In this document: in pieces, positions 53,606 to 64,000 of the stretch | Layout of the letters: each line of letters starts with the position of its first letter | How positions within the stretch are numbered: position 1 is the first letter of the stretch | DNA from: Plasmodiophora brassicae | Lineage: Eukaryota > Endomyxa: Phytomyxea > Phytomyxea > Plasmodiophorida | Direction of reading: 5' to 3' | Assembly: GCA_036867785.1 (NCBI GenBank) | Contig: CP145424.1 | Span: 248,001-312,000 of the forward strand | DNA length: 64,000 nucleotides | The notes under the pieces: model-generated | What the model saw: only the letters and a program-made list of their open reading frames with translations | Told to the model about the DNA's origin: nothing | Database searches by the model: none | Position numbers and translations under genes: made by a program

Positions 53606-56060
53606 ATGATGAGCACGCCCCACGACACGGCCGCCGATGCGACGCCGCCCGTCATGTCGGCGCGGCTGATCTCGGCGTCGCAGGGCGCGGCGCCGGCCGG
53701 CAAGGCGCTGCGCGGGCCGTTCGGCGGCCCGAAACGGCCGCGCGTCCCCCGCGTCTGCCACGTCCGCGTGCACCAGCTGGAGACGCTGCGACCGCTGCAG
53801 AAATCCGCGCGGTTCATCACGATCTCGGCGCGGATTCGCGGCCAGAAACCGAAACACATGCTGACGTCGGCGGCGCTCCCGTCCGCCCCTGACGATTCGG
53901 CGGCGCTGCCCCTGCCACTCGACCTATGGTTCTCGATATCGTATCTGCATCGCTTGAAGGGCGAACCGTCCGTCGTGCAGCTGTCCCTGCATAAGTGCAA
54001 GGCGGACGGGCGTAATCCGAGCCTGCTTGGCAGTCTGGACCTGCCCCTGGACCAGATCCTGCAATGCCCGCTGCGAGTCGCCAACGTCAGCCTGGAGCAC
54101 ACGCGGATGAACGCACGACCCGTGCCCATTGCCCGTCTCCTCGTCGACGTCTGGACATCGCCCGGCGCATCTGGTTGGTACCGACGCGGGGCCCTGCGGC
54201 GTGCACCGAATCTCACACGCGATGTGCACAGATGCGCCTCCGGATATGCCACCGCCTGCCCCCGCCGCCTTTGATGACGCAACGGCTGCGCACGCTGTCG
54301 ACAGCGCTCCGGACGAGGACGACGATCTGACGTCACCGTCAGCGATATCGGACGTCGCGTCGGATTCCGACGAGGACAGCTTCAATCGCGACCTGCGGGC
54401 GTCGGCTGTGCCGGCAGCGCAGCGACAGCAGCAGCAGCAGCAGCAGCAGCAGGCCATCCCGAATCCGCTGCTGAAACTGAGGCCCGCGCTGTACTCGAAG
54501 ATGAGGATCGTCAAGCAATCCGGAACGCGCTTCTTTGACAGGATCCGCGCTCTGCGCCGGAACAAGCCGATGTCGTCGTCCGACGAGGACGGCGACGACG
54601 AGCTGCAGGTTCGCGACATGCAGACGATCGGGCCCGCGTACCCGCAGCCGTCCGAGGATGCGGCCTCTGTCCATGCGGCCCCTGCGCCCCACGAAGACGA
54701 CGACCTGCACGCCGTCGCCTATGTCGACGTGTCGACGCAGATGGAGAACCTCGGCGCCTCGATCGTGGACGGGGCCGGTTGGCCCCAGACGATCATCCTC
54801 GTTGATCGCAACGCGCGCCCAGCTAGGCAGATCCTCGACTGGGCCCAGCGAACCTCGCGCTCGTCCGTCCTGGCGACGCACCGCCTGCTGTTCTTCGGGG
54901 ACTGCAGCGAAGCCGATTTCGTGTTCTCGGGCATCACCCAGCTGTACAGGCAGCACTGCCCGGGCACGACGCTCGCGTTTCGTATTGGGATCGCGGGCGA
55001 CGACACGTCCGTCAGCATGATCCTGCGGCCGTTCGTCCAGCTGCTCTCGCGAGAGCCGCGGACCTGGAACGATCTTCGGTTCCACGTGATCCCGCTGAAT
55101 AACGGACAGTCGCCGCACGATCACGTTGCCGCCGAGCGGATCGCCCGGCACGACGCCCAGTTCCGATCGCTGTTCTTCTCGGCCCTGTGGGAGAACGCCC
55201 TGGATGGGCATTCGAGTCTGCTCGAGCCCGTCGGGAAGCAGATCGAGGACGCCGTGCAGCGGTACATGCTGGGCGCCGACGAGGCGTTCCGTTTGCCGAT
55301 CGCCGAGGCCATGCTGGAGATCGAGGATATGGACGACCCCGAGATGGACGGCGTCGAGCGCGTGTCGTTCCCCATGATCCGCGACTTTGCCGTCCTGGAC
55401 ATCGCCGACGACGTCGAGCAGATGCCCGCCCCGGCGCCCAGGTCGGGTTCACAACCGCCGCCTGGGGCGAGCACGGGCGCATCGCCACCGTCGCCTGAGC
55501 ACCACGTCTCACACTTCGGCAACATCTCGTTCTTCCCCACGGCACGTCGAAAGCAGCCCGTCATCGAGTACTGGACCATGTCGGACAAGAAGGCGCCGTC
55601 GAAGAAGCACACGTACAAGTCTGGGTTTGCCGCCGTTCGCGTGTACCGCTTGCTCGGCGATGTGGTCGACGCCGACCTGGTGGACTCTGCCAGTGCGAAC
55701 GTCGAGCCCGCCGGCGCCCAGGAGTTCCCGGGTTCCGCCGACGAGAAGGCCGTCGAGGACGGCGTCGACCTCGTCAACGATGTCGAGCAGCTCCTGATGG
55801 TCGTCCGGCCGCTGCCGAAAGACAAGAACAAGTTCCTGCAGCGGCTCGGCGCCTACTCGCCGAAACGGTCGATGGTGGGCGCGCTGGAAAAGGATTTACG
55901 CGAACCTGTCTGCAAGTTCGTCTGCCTCGCCCCGACGGATTCGCACATCTCCGCCTGCGTCGACGGCATTGTCATCCCCAACGTCAAGCTGGCATCGCTG
56001 ACGCCGGTCTGGCCGACGCGAACGAAATCCTTCCCCGTCGCCGTGTTTCGGTCCGCGTAA
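53606..56060 (+). CDS. Phosphofurin acidic cluster sorting protein (PACS) homologue
   Basis: Exons 53606-54173 and 54232-56060 (58-base intron, donor GTTGGT) give 798 aa. The N-terminal half carries the PACS cargo-binding region (VCHVRVHQLETLRPLQKSAR, FSISYLHRLKGEPSVVQLSL). The middle is acidic and includes a run of nine glutamines. The C-terminal PACS-1 domain begins IILVDRNARPARQILDWAQR, HRLLFFGDCSEADFVFSGI and VQLLSREPRTWNDLRFHVIP and ends near LTPVWPTRTKSFPVAVFRSA. In animals PACS proteins connect acidic-cluster cargo to AP-1 and move it between TGN, endosomes and the ER/mitochondria contacts. The bases 53235-53605 before it hold only the promoter region. Confidence 0.85.
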
Positions 56061-56187
56061 CGCCCATGAACATACACATACAGCCTGAGAGTACAGGTAT
56101 GTGAGCCCTTGGGCAGAACGAGAGGTCCACAACACTGACAACGGGCATGGACGCGTACACACGCCGTCACGACCAGGGTCGAACGGG

Positions 56188-56590
56188 TTAATGGCTGTGG
56201 AAGCAGTTGGTGCAATGCGCGTTGAACGGGCTGCGTTGGATGCCGGTGCAACCGCAGGCGACGCAGGTGGGCGTGGCCGCGGGTGCTCCCTGCCCGTTCT
56301 GGGCAGGGAGCACCCCCTGGCACTCGTCGTTCCCCGGCGTCCCTTGTCTTCGACGGCATCTGCGCGTTGCGCCTGGCGACGTCCGCGACAAGCAGCGGCG
56401 CCACCGGCGCGGTGGGCGCCTGGGCACGCGTTGGAACGCCTTTCGGTGGCGCCGGTGCCGAAACGTCGTGGTGGGCGAAGGCCTGGCATCCAACGACGCC
56501 GCCGCCGTCGTCGTCCTTGGGCGCCGACGCGTTTGCAGCGCTGTACACGCCAACATGCGCTCCAGGCTCATCCGGAGCAGGAAACGCCAT
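56188..56590 (-). pseudogene. Small zinc-ribbon gene, decayed (right copy 1)
   Basis: The start region reads MAFPAPDEPGAHVGVYSAAN then SAPAPPKGVPTRAQAPTAPV and NAQMPSKTRDAGE. The end TCVACGCTGIQRSPFNAHCT and NCFHSH is one frame away, with no plausible intron. One frameshift in the linker explains it. Confidence 0.5.
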
Positions 56591-56867
56591 GCGTAATTGA
56601 ACACCATCCGGTCAGCGCCTGAGCGCGGCGTCGTCCGCTGCGCTGCGCTGCCGCTGCAGCTCCGCACTGCGACGGTGCACCTCAAACGCGCGACGCGATC
56701 TCACGTGCTATGCCCAGCAGACACCATACGGCAAACTTCAACAGCGGGTCGACGAGGACTACCATGGCCAGTCCCACCAGCGGTTATAATAACTTATACG
56801 AAACCATCCATCACACGATTTGCTCTTTAATCGCAATTTGCGCAACTTGGGACAGGATGCGACACGC

Positions 56868-58931
56868 TCAGGGCATAGCGAGTTCGGCCGCCCGACGACA
56901 CTCTCCGCATCGGCTTTTCTTCCGTTGGTGGGCGCAAAGGCCCTTGCCACCACAGGCCTTGCACATGTACTTATACTTGTCGTGCTTGCAAATGCTGCTT
57001 CCTCGACACTCCCGGCACTGCTGCCTCCGTCGGTCGTGTTGACAAATGCCCTTCCCTCCACAGTCTCCGCAACTGTAGGTCTGTCGCCGATGCACACAGG
57101 TGCTGGAACCGCCGCACATCGTGCAGTTCCGTTTCCGTCGTCCATGCGGTTCACAGAAATTGTGCGGACTGCAAACCCGGCAGTTGTCTTGACGTAGCCC
57201 ATGCTCACATTTCTCACGGGGACGTCGGGGTCGACGCCCATGAGGTTTCGGCAGCCCCCGCTGCAACTGCAAACCGCTCATGCTGACAGATTCTTCAGTG
57301 GTACCTTGAGCCCGCACTGGTTCAGGTGGGAACGGGACAGCAGTGCAGCGGTTGTGGCTGGATGCAGCAAGCGACTCCAGGGAAGGGGATTCGCTTATGA
57401 TCCCGCTGAAGGTGCCGTAGTCGCCCTCACGAATCTGAGTCGGAATCAGTGCTGCTGGAATGAACATATTGTAGGCGTACTGGTCGGCGGCGAATTGTTT
57501 CTGCAAGCACTGCATCGATTGCGAGGCAATGCACTCAGCTGCAGAAAGCACATAGGAGGGCTCCGTTTCCATCCAATGTCCATTGTCGGGGAACTGCGGT
57601 CTCTGTAAACCTAGAGAGGACTGGGGACAGCAGTCGGCGTCGCCTGGACGTGTCGCGGCGTGGGAAAAGTCAGACGCGATACGAGAGGTGTCTATGGAGT
57701 GGGTACCAATGGGAGTGTCCCCGGTGGCGTGAGCCGGCCATGTGCTCAAAAAGGTGTCAGGTGGTACTTGCGCAGCGATTTGCGACTGTAACTCAATTTG
57801 AATGGGGCTGATTGGAGAGTGAAAGGCATTGGGGAAATGCCCGTCAGAGTTGATGAAAGAGAGCAGGTCCAGATCAGAAAGGACGGATGATACCCCTGGT
57901 ACCTCGTTCCCGATGCTGGGGACGACATTGCCAGCGGGAGGTGTTGACCAGAGGCCGTGTTCGCCATACCAGGGGACTACCGAAAGATGAACGTCAGTGG
58001 GAGGACACTCGTTGGAGTTAAAAGAAGAGGGCAATTGCTCATCTGCAAGGGCGGATGGCAAGGGGAAACGCCCTTCAGAGTTAATAAAAGAGGGCAGATC
58101 CATATTAGAACGGACGGATGATACCCCTGGCACATCGTTCCCGAAGCTGTAGACAACATTGCCAGCGGGTGATGTTGACCAGAGGCCATGTAATTCGCCA
58201 TACCAGGGGTCTACCGAAAGAAGAATGTCAGTGGGAAGGTACTCGTTAAGGTTAAACCGAGAGGGAATCTCCTCATCAGCATGGACGTTTGGCATTGTTG
58301 GCACACTGATTGGTGGCGATAACATGTTTCCGTTGCTAATGAAGGCGCCATCGACAGTTGACAGTGGCTTTCGAATGCCATAGCTAAGGCCGCTTGAGGC
58401 AAGGATAAGAGAGTGCCGCGGCAGCTGGTGTGTAGCAGAGTGCGACTCGGCCACGAGGCGAGTTTCAGGTCGCGCTGCTTGAATTGGATTGTGCAAAGTT
58501 GATTCTGGGCCCCAGACGTGGTCATTGCCGGCAGGAAACTCCACATCATCGAGAAGTGGCCCCCATTCTGATACCTCTGCTGCTAATGGTGCCAGGTACT
58601 GAGCGCTTCCGTCCATGACGTCGTCATCGGTGGTTGAGTAGGCGTGTAGTAAAGCACGATCCCCGAGGTCTATATGGACAGCCACATGTGGTCAGATTGG
58701 AGGCAAATTAAACAATGAACATGTGCACCTTCACTGACGGTGCAATAGGTCCGGGTTGATGTCTGGGGGAGGTACGCCAGACTGGGTCCAGATGGAATCA
58801 ACTGCTGTCGGAGCTAGCGAGCATTCAGCACCACCATCGAGATGGGGGACTGCCTGCGATGTCTGGGGTGTCACTAACGTCAGCTGGCATGCAACCAGGA
58901 CAACAGCAAGTGTTTTCGTCCACAATGTCAT
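56868..58931 (-). CDS. Secreted-type Cys/His zinc-repeat protein, A type (right copy)
   Basis: Exons 58739-58931 and 56868-58669 (69-base intron, donor GTCAGT) give 664 aa with no break. The signal-like start MTLWTKTLAVVLVACQLTLV is identical to that of the left A copy. The middle has two to three 77-aa units (DPWYGELHGLWSTSPAGNVV, VPWYGEHGLWSTPPAGNVV). Six C-x2-H-x7-C-x2-C repeats end the protein (CVHRRQTYSCGDCGG, CQHDRRRQQCREC, CKHDKYKYMCKACGG, CAHQRKKSRCGEC). Differences from the left copy include small in-frame indels in the middle, while the finger region is better kept. This suggests that the fingers are under constraint and the middle evolves freely. Confidence 0.72.
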
Positions 58932-58984
58932 TTCCAGACGCGCGGACGTCGTCTCCAGATCAGAAGTGATCCGCGGCGCAATAT

Positions 58985-59105
58985 TCCGAGTCCGTCGGAC
59001 TGTCTCTGCAGCTCCACGGACTGTTTCTGCAGCTCCGCGGACTGGGTCTGCAGCTCCGCGGACTGGTTCTGCAGTTCCACGGGCTGGTTGACTGGTTCCG
59101 CACGC
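58985..59105 (-). repeat. 21-base minisatellite before A-type gene (right copy)
   Basis: About five units reading GTGGAGCTGCAGAAMCAGTCC on the minus strand. The translated frame gives ELQNQSAELQTQSAELQKQS, a heptad-like coil, and ends shortly after RILRRGSLLIWRR-like residues. Left copy has two to three units, so the array is variable. Confidence 0.7.
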
Positions 59106-60100
59106 GCCAGGGCCATGTTCCTGTATTGATGACGGCAAATTGGTACAGCGGCTGCTACACGATGGGACGCGTTGTAGTGGCAATGAATGCGACCGACGAC
59201 GCCCTGCTGTCCATTGCCGGCTCCCATTGCCGCGTTAATCAGCCCACCGCCCAACGCCCACCGCCCACGCCCGGAGCCACGTCGGCCCAGGACCTAACCA
59301 CAGCATCAGAAACAGGGCCATGAATGGGACCTCCAGGTCGAAATGGAGGCCATAGTAGGTCCTTGGCCGATTACGGGCTGGTCTTGTGGGAGATGGGCTG
59401 ACAATTGTGGGAACGGCGTCTTCGCGCATGTTGGCTGCGTCGAGGTGCTGGTCAGTGTCGGTACGACACTAAACGACGAACGACGTCGGCGAGGCGGCCT
59501 GGCGAGCTACTGACGTCGGTGAGACCGAGGCCGACGATGACGAATGTCTGGAATACGTGGCGTCCATGTCGCCCCGGTCGGGTTGCTGACGGCAAGCAGC
59601 GCGATGTCAACGATGGCGACTGTGCTGTGCGACCGCATCGGGTATCGATCGGCGGGCAACGAACCTTGCAACGTCCCAGATCGCCACCAATAGCAGAATG
59701 ACGTGTGTGTTCGGGATCGCTGACGGCAATCTGCGGATCGCCGTTCGCGCGATCGAGCCAACGGAGAGCACCATCAGCATTACAGTACGTTGGGCCACGA
59801 ATGGGACCGCCAGGTCGAGGAACTTGCGTGGTGGCCGATGTGGAAGACGCCGCAGTCGGTGTTGGATCGAGCATCGTGCCGGTGCGCCCCCATCGTCGCT
59901 TACCCTTGTCATTGCACAGCACAACGCCACGTACGGGTGTCCTGTCGTCGAGCGCGCCTGACCGCCTATCGGGCCAGGAGAGCACTGGAACAGGACAGGG
60001 CCCGAACGGCATGTCGAACGTGAACGCGCGTGGGCGCACAGCAAGGCTCTCTCCCCCAGCAGCGAACACACGCAGTAACGACCAGGGTTGAGCGTTTTAA
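59106..60100. other. Intergenic segment of the right array; no clear gene
   Basis: The part 59450-60070 is related to 32226-32900. Minus-strand frames include MRSHSTVAIVDIALLAVSNP, a possible signal peptide, but no continuing protein. No gene is supported. Confidence 0.4.
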
Positions 60101-60540
60101 TTAATGGCTGTGGAAGCGACAGCTGATGCACTGCACGTTGAACGCGCCGTACAATCGCAGGCGACGCAGGTGGGCGTGGCCGCAGGTGCGCCCTGCCCGT
60201 TCTGGGCAGGCGGGACTCCCTGGCACTCGTCGTTCCCCGGCGTCCATTGTCTTCGACGCCATCTGCGCTTTGCGCCTGACGGCCTCCTCGGCAAGCAGCA
60301 GCGCCATCCGGCCGCGCGGTGGGCGCCTGGGCACGCGTTGGAACCCTTTTCGATGGCGCCGGTGCCAACGACGTGTCGTGGTCGTCGCGGGCCTGACGAC
60401 GAACGTCACGTCGACCTAGTGGCGAGGGCCAGGCATCCAACGACGCCGCCGCCGTTGTCGTCCTTGGGCGTCGACTCGTGTTGCACCGCTGTACGTGACG
60501 ACATGCGCTCCAGGCTCATCCGGAGCAGGAAGCGCCATGC
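60101..60540 (-). pseudogene. Small zinc-ribbon gene, decayed (right copy 2)
   Basis: Pieces LLLAEEAVRRKAQMASKTMD and AFNVQCISCRFHSH are in different phases, and the C-x2-C first knuckle (TCVACDC) has a shortened partner region. It resembles right copy 1 and the intact gene at 63442. Confidence 0.45.
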
Positions 60541-60783
60541 GTGGTTGAACGGCATCCAGTCAGCGCCGGAACGAGGCGTCGTCCGCTGCGCTGCCGGTGC
60601 ACGTCAAACGCGCGACGGGATTCCACGTGCTATGTACACCCAGCAGACACCATACCGCAAACTTCAACAGCGGGTCGGCGAGGGCTACCACGGCCAGTCC
60701 GACCCGCGGTTATACGGAACCATCCATCACACGATCTGCTGTTTAATCGCAATTTGCGCAACTTGGGACAAGATGCCACATGC

Positions 60784-62788
60784 TCAGGCCATATCGAGTT
60801 CGGCCGCCCGACGACACTCTCCGCATCGGCCTTTCTGCCGTTGGTGGGCGCAAAGGCCCTTGCCACCACAGGCCTTGCAATGGTACTTAACCTTGTCGTG
60901 CTTGCAAATGCTGCTTCCTCGGCACTCCCGGCACTGATCCCTCCGTCGATCGTGTGGACACCTGCCCTTCCCTCCACAGTCTCCGCATCTGTAGGTCTGT
61001 CTCCCATGCACACAGGTGCCGGGACCGCCACATATCGTGCAATCCCATTTCCGTCGTCCATGCGCTTCACAGAAAATGTGCGGACTGCAGATCTTGCACA
61101 TATGTTTGTGATGACAATGCTCACATGACTTACGGGGACGTCGGGGTGGTTTCGGCAGCCTCTGCTGCAACTGTAAACCGCCCATGTTGACAGATTCGTC
61201 TGTGGTACACTGAGGCCGCACTGCTTCAGGTAGGACCGGGACAGCAGTACTGCAGCGGTCGTGGCTAGATGCAGCGAGCGACTGCAGAGAAGGGGGTTCG
61301 CTTATGATCCTGCTGAAGGTGCCGTAGTCGCCTTCACGAATCTGAGCCGGATTCAGTGGTGCTGGAGTGAACAGGTTCCAGGCGTATGGGTCGGCGGCGA
61401 CTTGATTCTGCCAGCAGTACTGCATCGATTGCGAGGCAATGCACTCAGCTGCGGAAAGTACATTGGTGGGCGCCGTTTCCATCCAGTGTCCATTGTCGGG
61501 GAACTGCGGTCTCTGTAAACCTATAGAGGACTGGGGACAGCAGTCGGCGTCGTCTGGACATGCCGCGGCGTGGGAAACGTCAGACGCGATATCAGAGGTG
61601 TCTATGGAGTGGGCATCAATGGGAATGTCCCCGATGGCGTGAGCCGGCCATGTGCTCAGAGAGGTGTCAGGTGGTTCTTGGGTAGCGATTTGCGGCTGCA
61701 AATCAACTTGAATGGAGCTGATAGGGGAGTGAAAAGCATTGGGGGAATGCCCTTCAGAGTTGATAAAAGAGAGCAGATTCATATCAGAAAGGACGGATGA
61801 TACCCCTGGCACATCATTTCCGATGCTGGAGACGTCGACATCACCAGGGGGAGATGTTGACCAGAGGCCATGTTCGTCATGCCAGAGGTCTACCGGAAGA
61901 TGAACGTCAGTGGGAGGACACTCGTTGGAGTTAAAAGGAGAGGGCAATTGCTCATCTGCATGGGCGAATGGCAAGAAAGGCACACGGATGGATGACGATG
62001 GTACGTTTCCGTTGCTCGTTTCGCCATCGACGGCTGACGATGGCCGCGGAACGCCATAGCTGATTACAAGGTCGCCTGAGACAAGGTCTGGACAGTGCCG
62101 TGGCAGGTATGCACAAGAGAGCGATTCCGACACGATTTGGTCAGCCTCAGGCCGCGGGTCGGCTTGAATTTGATTGTTTGATTCTGGATGCCAGGCGTGG
62201 ACGTTGCCGGTAGGCATCTCCATGATGCCGTTGACAGTGCACAATGTTGGCCAATTGCCAACGTCATGGTGGCTTGAGACAAGGAGGTTTGTGGAGTGCC
62301 AGGGGAAGTATGTGGCCGAGTGGGACTCGTGCACGACTTGCGTTGCAGGTCGAGGGTCGGCTTGAATTTGATTGAGGATAATAGATTCTGGATGCGAGAC
62401 GTGGACGTTGCCGACAGGCATCCCCACATCATCGTGGAGTGGCCAACAATCGGATACCGCTGCTAATGCCGCCTGGTACTGAGCGCTTCCGCCGACGAAC
62501 TTGTCATCGGTGGCTGAATCGGCGTGTAGTAAGGTATGATCACCGAGGTCTATATGGACGGCCACATGTGGTCAGGTAGGAGGCAAACAATGAACATGTG
62601 CAACTTCACTGACGGTGAAACAGGTCCGAGTTGACGTCTGGGGGAGACACGTCAGACTGGGTCCAGCTGACGTCTGATGCCGGAGCTAGCGCACCGGTAC
62701 CTGGACCGAGATGCTGCGATATCACCGATGCCACTAACGTCAGCTGGCATGCGACCAGGACGACTGCAAGTGTTGCCCACGATGTCAT
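60784..62788 (-). CDS. Secreted-type Cys/His zinc-repeat protein, B type (right copy)
   Basis: Exons 62614-62788 and 60784-62549 (64-base intron, donor GTCAGT) give 646 aa without a break. It starts MTSWATLAVVLVACQLTLVA. Near residues 90-190 it has an extra internal duplication: a block with GNVHVSHPESIILNQIQADP is followed by a second with GNVHAWHPESNNQIQADPRP, which the left B copy has once. The end holds six Cys/His repeats (CKICSPHIFC, CVHGRQTYRCGDCGG, CPHDRRRDQCREC, CKHDKVKYHCKACGG, CAHQRQKGRCGEC). It is the intact counterpart of the frameshifted left B copy. Confidence 0.72.
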
Positions 62789-62889
62789 TCCACACGCGCT
62801 GGTTGCAGATGGCAATATATGATCCGGCGCAATTCTGAGTCCGTCGGACTGTCTCCGTGACATATTAGGGCGAGTGCCATAGAGCAAGG

Positions 62890-63060
62890 CCGGCTGAGAC
62901 TACCGGACGCCATGCGGTGTGCTCGGGGGTAGAGCAATTCGACCTGCACCCGGACATGATCGTCGCCGGTAAAGGCATGCCCGGCGGGATGGTCCCGATC
63001 GGCGCCTGCGCCTTCAACAAGTACATGGCGATGCTCATACCGAGTGACGTGTGTGCCCGG
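62890..63060 (+). pseudogene. Class III aminotransferase fragment (right copy)
   Basis: Plus-strand frame VEQFDLHPDMIVAGKGMPGG then MVPIGACAF and KYMAMLIPSDVC, as in class III aminotransferases around the PLP lysine. The preceding residues (AETTGRHAV) could be the TGR-x-x-A approach of the same family. No more of the enzyme is nearby. Confidence 0.5.
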
Positions 63061-63441
63061 GGTCGCTGAGGGTTCCCTGCGGATCGTCGTTCGCGCGATC
63101 GAGCCAACGGAGAGCACCATCTGAACAACGTCAAGGCTACGAATGGGACCGCCAGGTCGAGGAATAGGCGTGGCGGTGACGTGGAGGACGCCGCAGTCGA
63201 CGTTGGATCAAGAATCCGGCCGGTGCGCCCCTGGTCGCTTACCCTTGATACTGCACAGCACAACGCGACGTACGGGTGCCCGGTCACGGGCCAGGAGAGC
63301 GCTGGAACAGGACAGGGCCCGAGCGGCACGCCGGCCTGCAGCATGTCGACCGTGAACGCACGCGGGCGCACAGCAAGGCTCCCTCCCCAAACACAACACA
63401 CAGCGAACACACGTACGCCGTCACGACCAGGGTCGAACGGT

Positions 63442-63966
63442 TTAATGGCTGTGGAAGCAGTTGATGCATTGCGCCTTGAACGGGCTGCACTGGAAGTCGG
63501 TGCAATCGCAGGCGACGCAGGTGGCGGATGCTCCCTGCCCGGTCGGGGCCCGGCACCGCGCCGGATCGCCGTACCCGTCGTTCGCCGACGACCGTTCCCC
63601 GGCGTCCTTGGCCTTCGACGCCATCTGCGCTTTGCGCCTGGCGGCCTCCTCGGCAAGCAGCGGCGCCATCGACGCGGTGGGCGCCCGGCCGCGCATCGGA
63701 ACGCCTTTCGGCGGCGCCGGTGCCGACAACGTCGTCGACGGCGGGGGCCTGTCGACGACGTCACGTCGACCTGGCGCTGGCGGAGGCCTGACATCGAACG
63801 TCGTCCTTGGGCGCCGACGCGCTTGCACCGTCGGGCGATTGAAGGTCGCGCACGGCAACGATGACGGGCGCGTCGTCGTCGTCACGTCTGCGTCGAGCGG
63901 CGCCCAGGTCGCCGATTGCGACTTGGACCGCAGCAGGCCGCCCATCATGGTTCGCAGGCTGGACAT
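63442..63966 (-). CDS. Small zinc-ribbon protein, intact copy
   Basis: 174 aa in one open frame, the only intact member of the small family in the window. It starts MSSLRTMMGGLLRSKSQSAT. A basic/proline-rich part follows, then a helix (MAPLLAEEAARRKAQMASKA), and it ends with a tight zinc-ribbon: CVACDCTDFQCSPFKAQCIN then CFHSH. The four cysteines of C-x2-C ... C-x2-C and the final H-x-H could bind one or two metals. It lies downstream of where another Cys/His gene should be, beyond the window. The conserved C-terminus in decayed copies shows that it was once under selection. Function unknown. Confidence 0.55.
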   Translation of the reverse strand: MSSLRTMMGGLLRSKSQSATWAPLDADVTTTTRPSSLPCATFNRPTVQARRRPRTTFDVRPPPAPGRRDVVDRPPPSTTLSAPAPPKGVPMRGRAPTASMAPLLAEEAARRKAQMASKAKDAGERSSANDGYGDPARCRAPTGQGASATCVACDCTDFQCSPFKAQCINCFHSH

Positions 63967-64000
63967 GCGCCTGCCGCGATGACCTGGCGGCCTCGTGGCG

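Larger units (their letters stand above)
56100..63970 (-). repeat. Right array of Cys/His-repeat gene units (minus strand)
   Basis: Read on the minus strand: small zinc-ribbon gene, intergenic segment with aminotransferase scrap, B-type gene, small gene, intergenic segment, A-type gene, small gene. It faces the left array in opposite orientation. A small gene at the very edge, normally downstream of a Cys/His gene, suggests that the array goes on past 64 kb. Confidence 0.75.

Overview
The window comes from a compact, GC-rich nuclear genome of a unicellular eukaryote. The genes are typical eukaryotic housekeeping genes (TRM6, NOSIP, CCT7, BCKDHA, CLP1, PACS), usually split by introns of about 50-66 bases. 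These introns begin GT, end AG and often carry CTGAC or CTAAC 10-25 bases before the acceptor. 7TM-RGS receptors, a hevein-type chitin-binding protein and PACS point to the fungal/opisthokont side, perhaps an early-diverging fungus or relative. I cannot fix the species, and another GC-rich protist is possible. Splice joins were worked out by hand; where stated, the exon lengths add up to an open frame.

Layout. 0-3.4 kb: end of TRM6, then NOSIP and a MAPEG glutathione transferase on the minus strand. 3.6-11.6 kb: a degenerate tandem segmental duplication carrying two paralogous type I membrane coiled-coil genes. Each has a tandem array of TATA motifs upstream. A two-membrane-segment gene lies behind them in two copies, one intact and one split by a Ty1/copia fossil. 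11.6-21 kb: a helical-repeat gene, F-box/LRR, CCT7, a small membrane protein, a two-FYVE/beta-grasp/SH3 adaptor, a small unknown gene and BCKDHA. 21.1-24.05 kb: a long-chain acyl-CoA synthetase with two ubiquitin-like domains fused to its N-terminus and a C-terminal SKL. 26.4-33 kb and 56.1-64 kb: two arrays in opposite orientation of a family of secreted-looking Cys/His-repeat proteins, each gene followed by a small zinc-ribbon gene, most copies of which are decayed. 34-37.3 kb: a secreted protein, a FLASH-like coiled coil and an orphan HSP90 N-domain-like gene. 38.2-40 kb: a piggyBac remnant. 41-46 kb: CLP1 divergent from two tandem 7TM-RGS genes. 46-56 kb: an ankyrin relic, an MFS carrier, a run of secreted or membrane genes (chitin-binding protein, GH26-like GPI-type hydrolase, a two-TM protein) and PACS.

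The most novel-looking items are the Ubl-Ubl-ACSL-SKL fusion, the two-FYVE/SH3 adaptor, the inverted Cys/His gene arrays with passenger fragments, and the TATA arrays in front of the duplicated coiled-coil genes. No tRNA, rRNA or CRISPR array was found.
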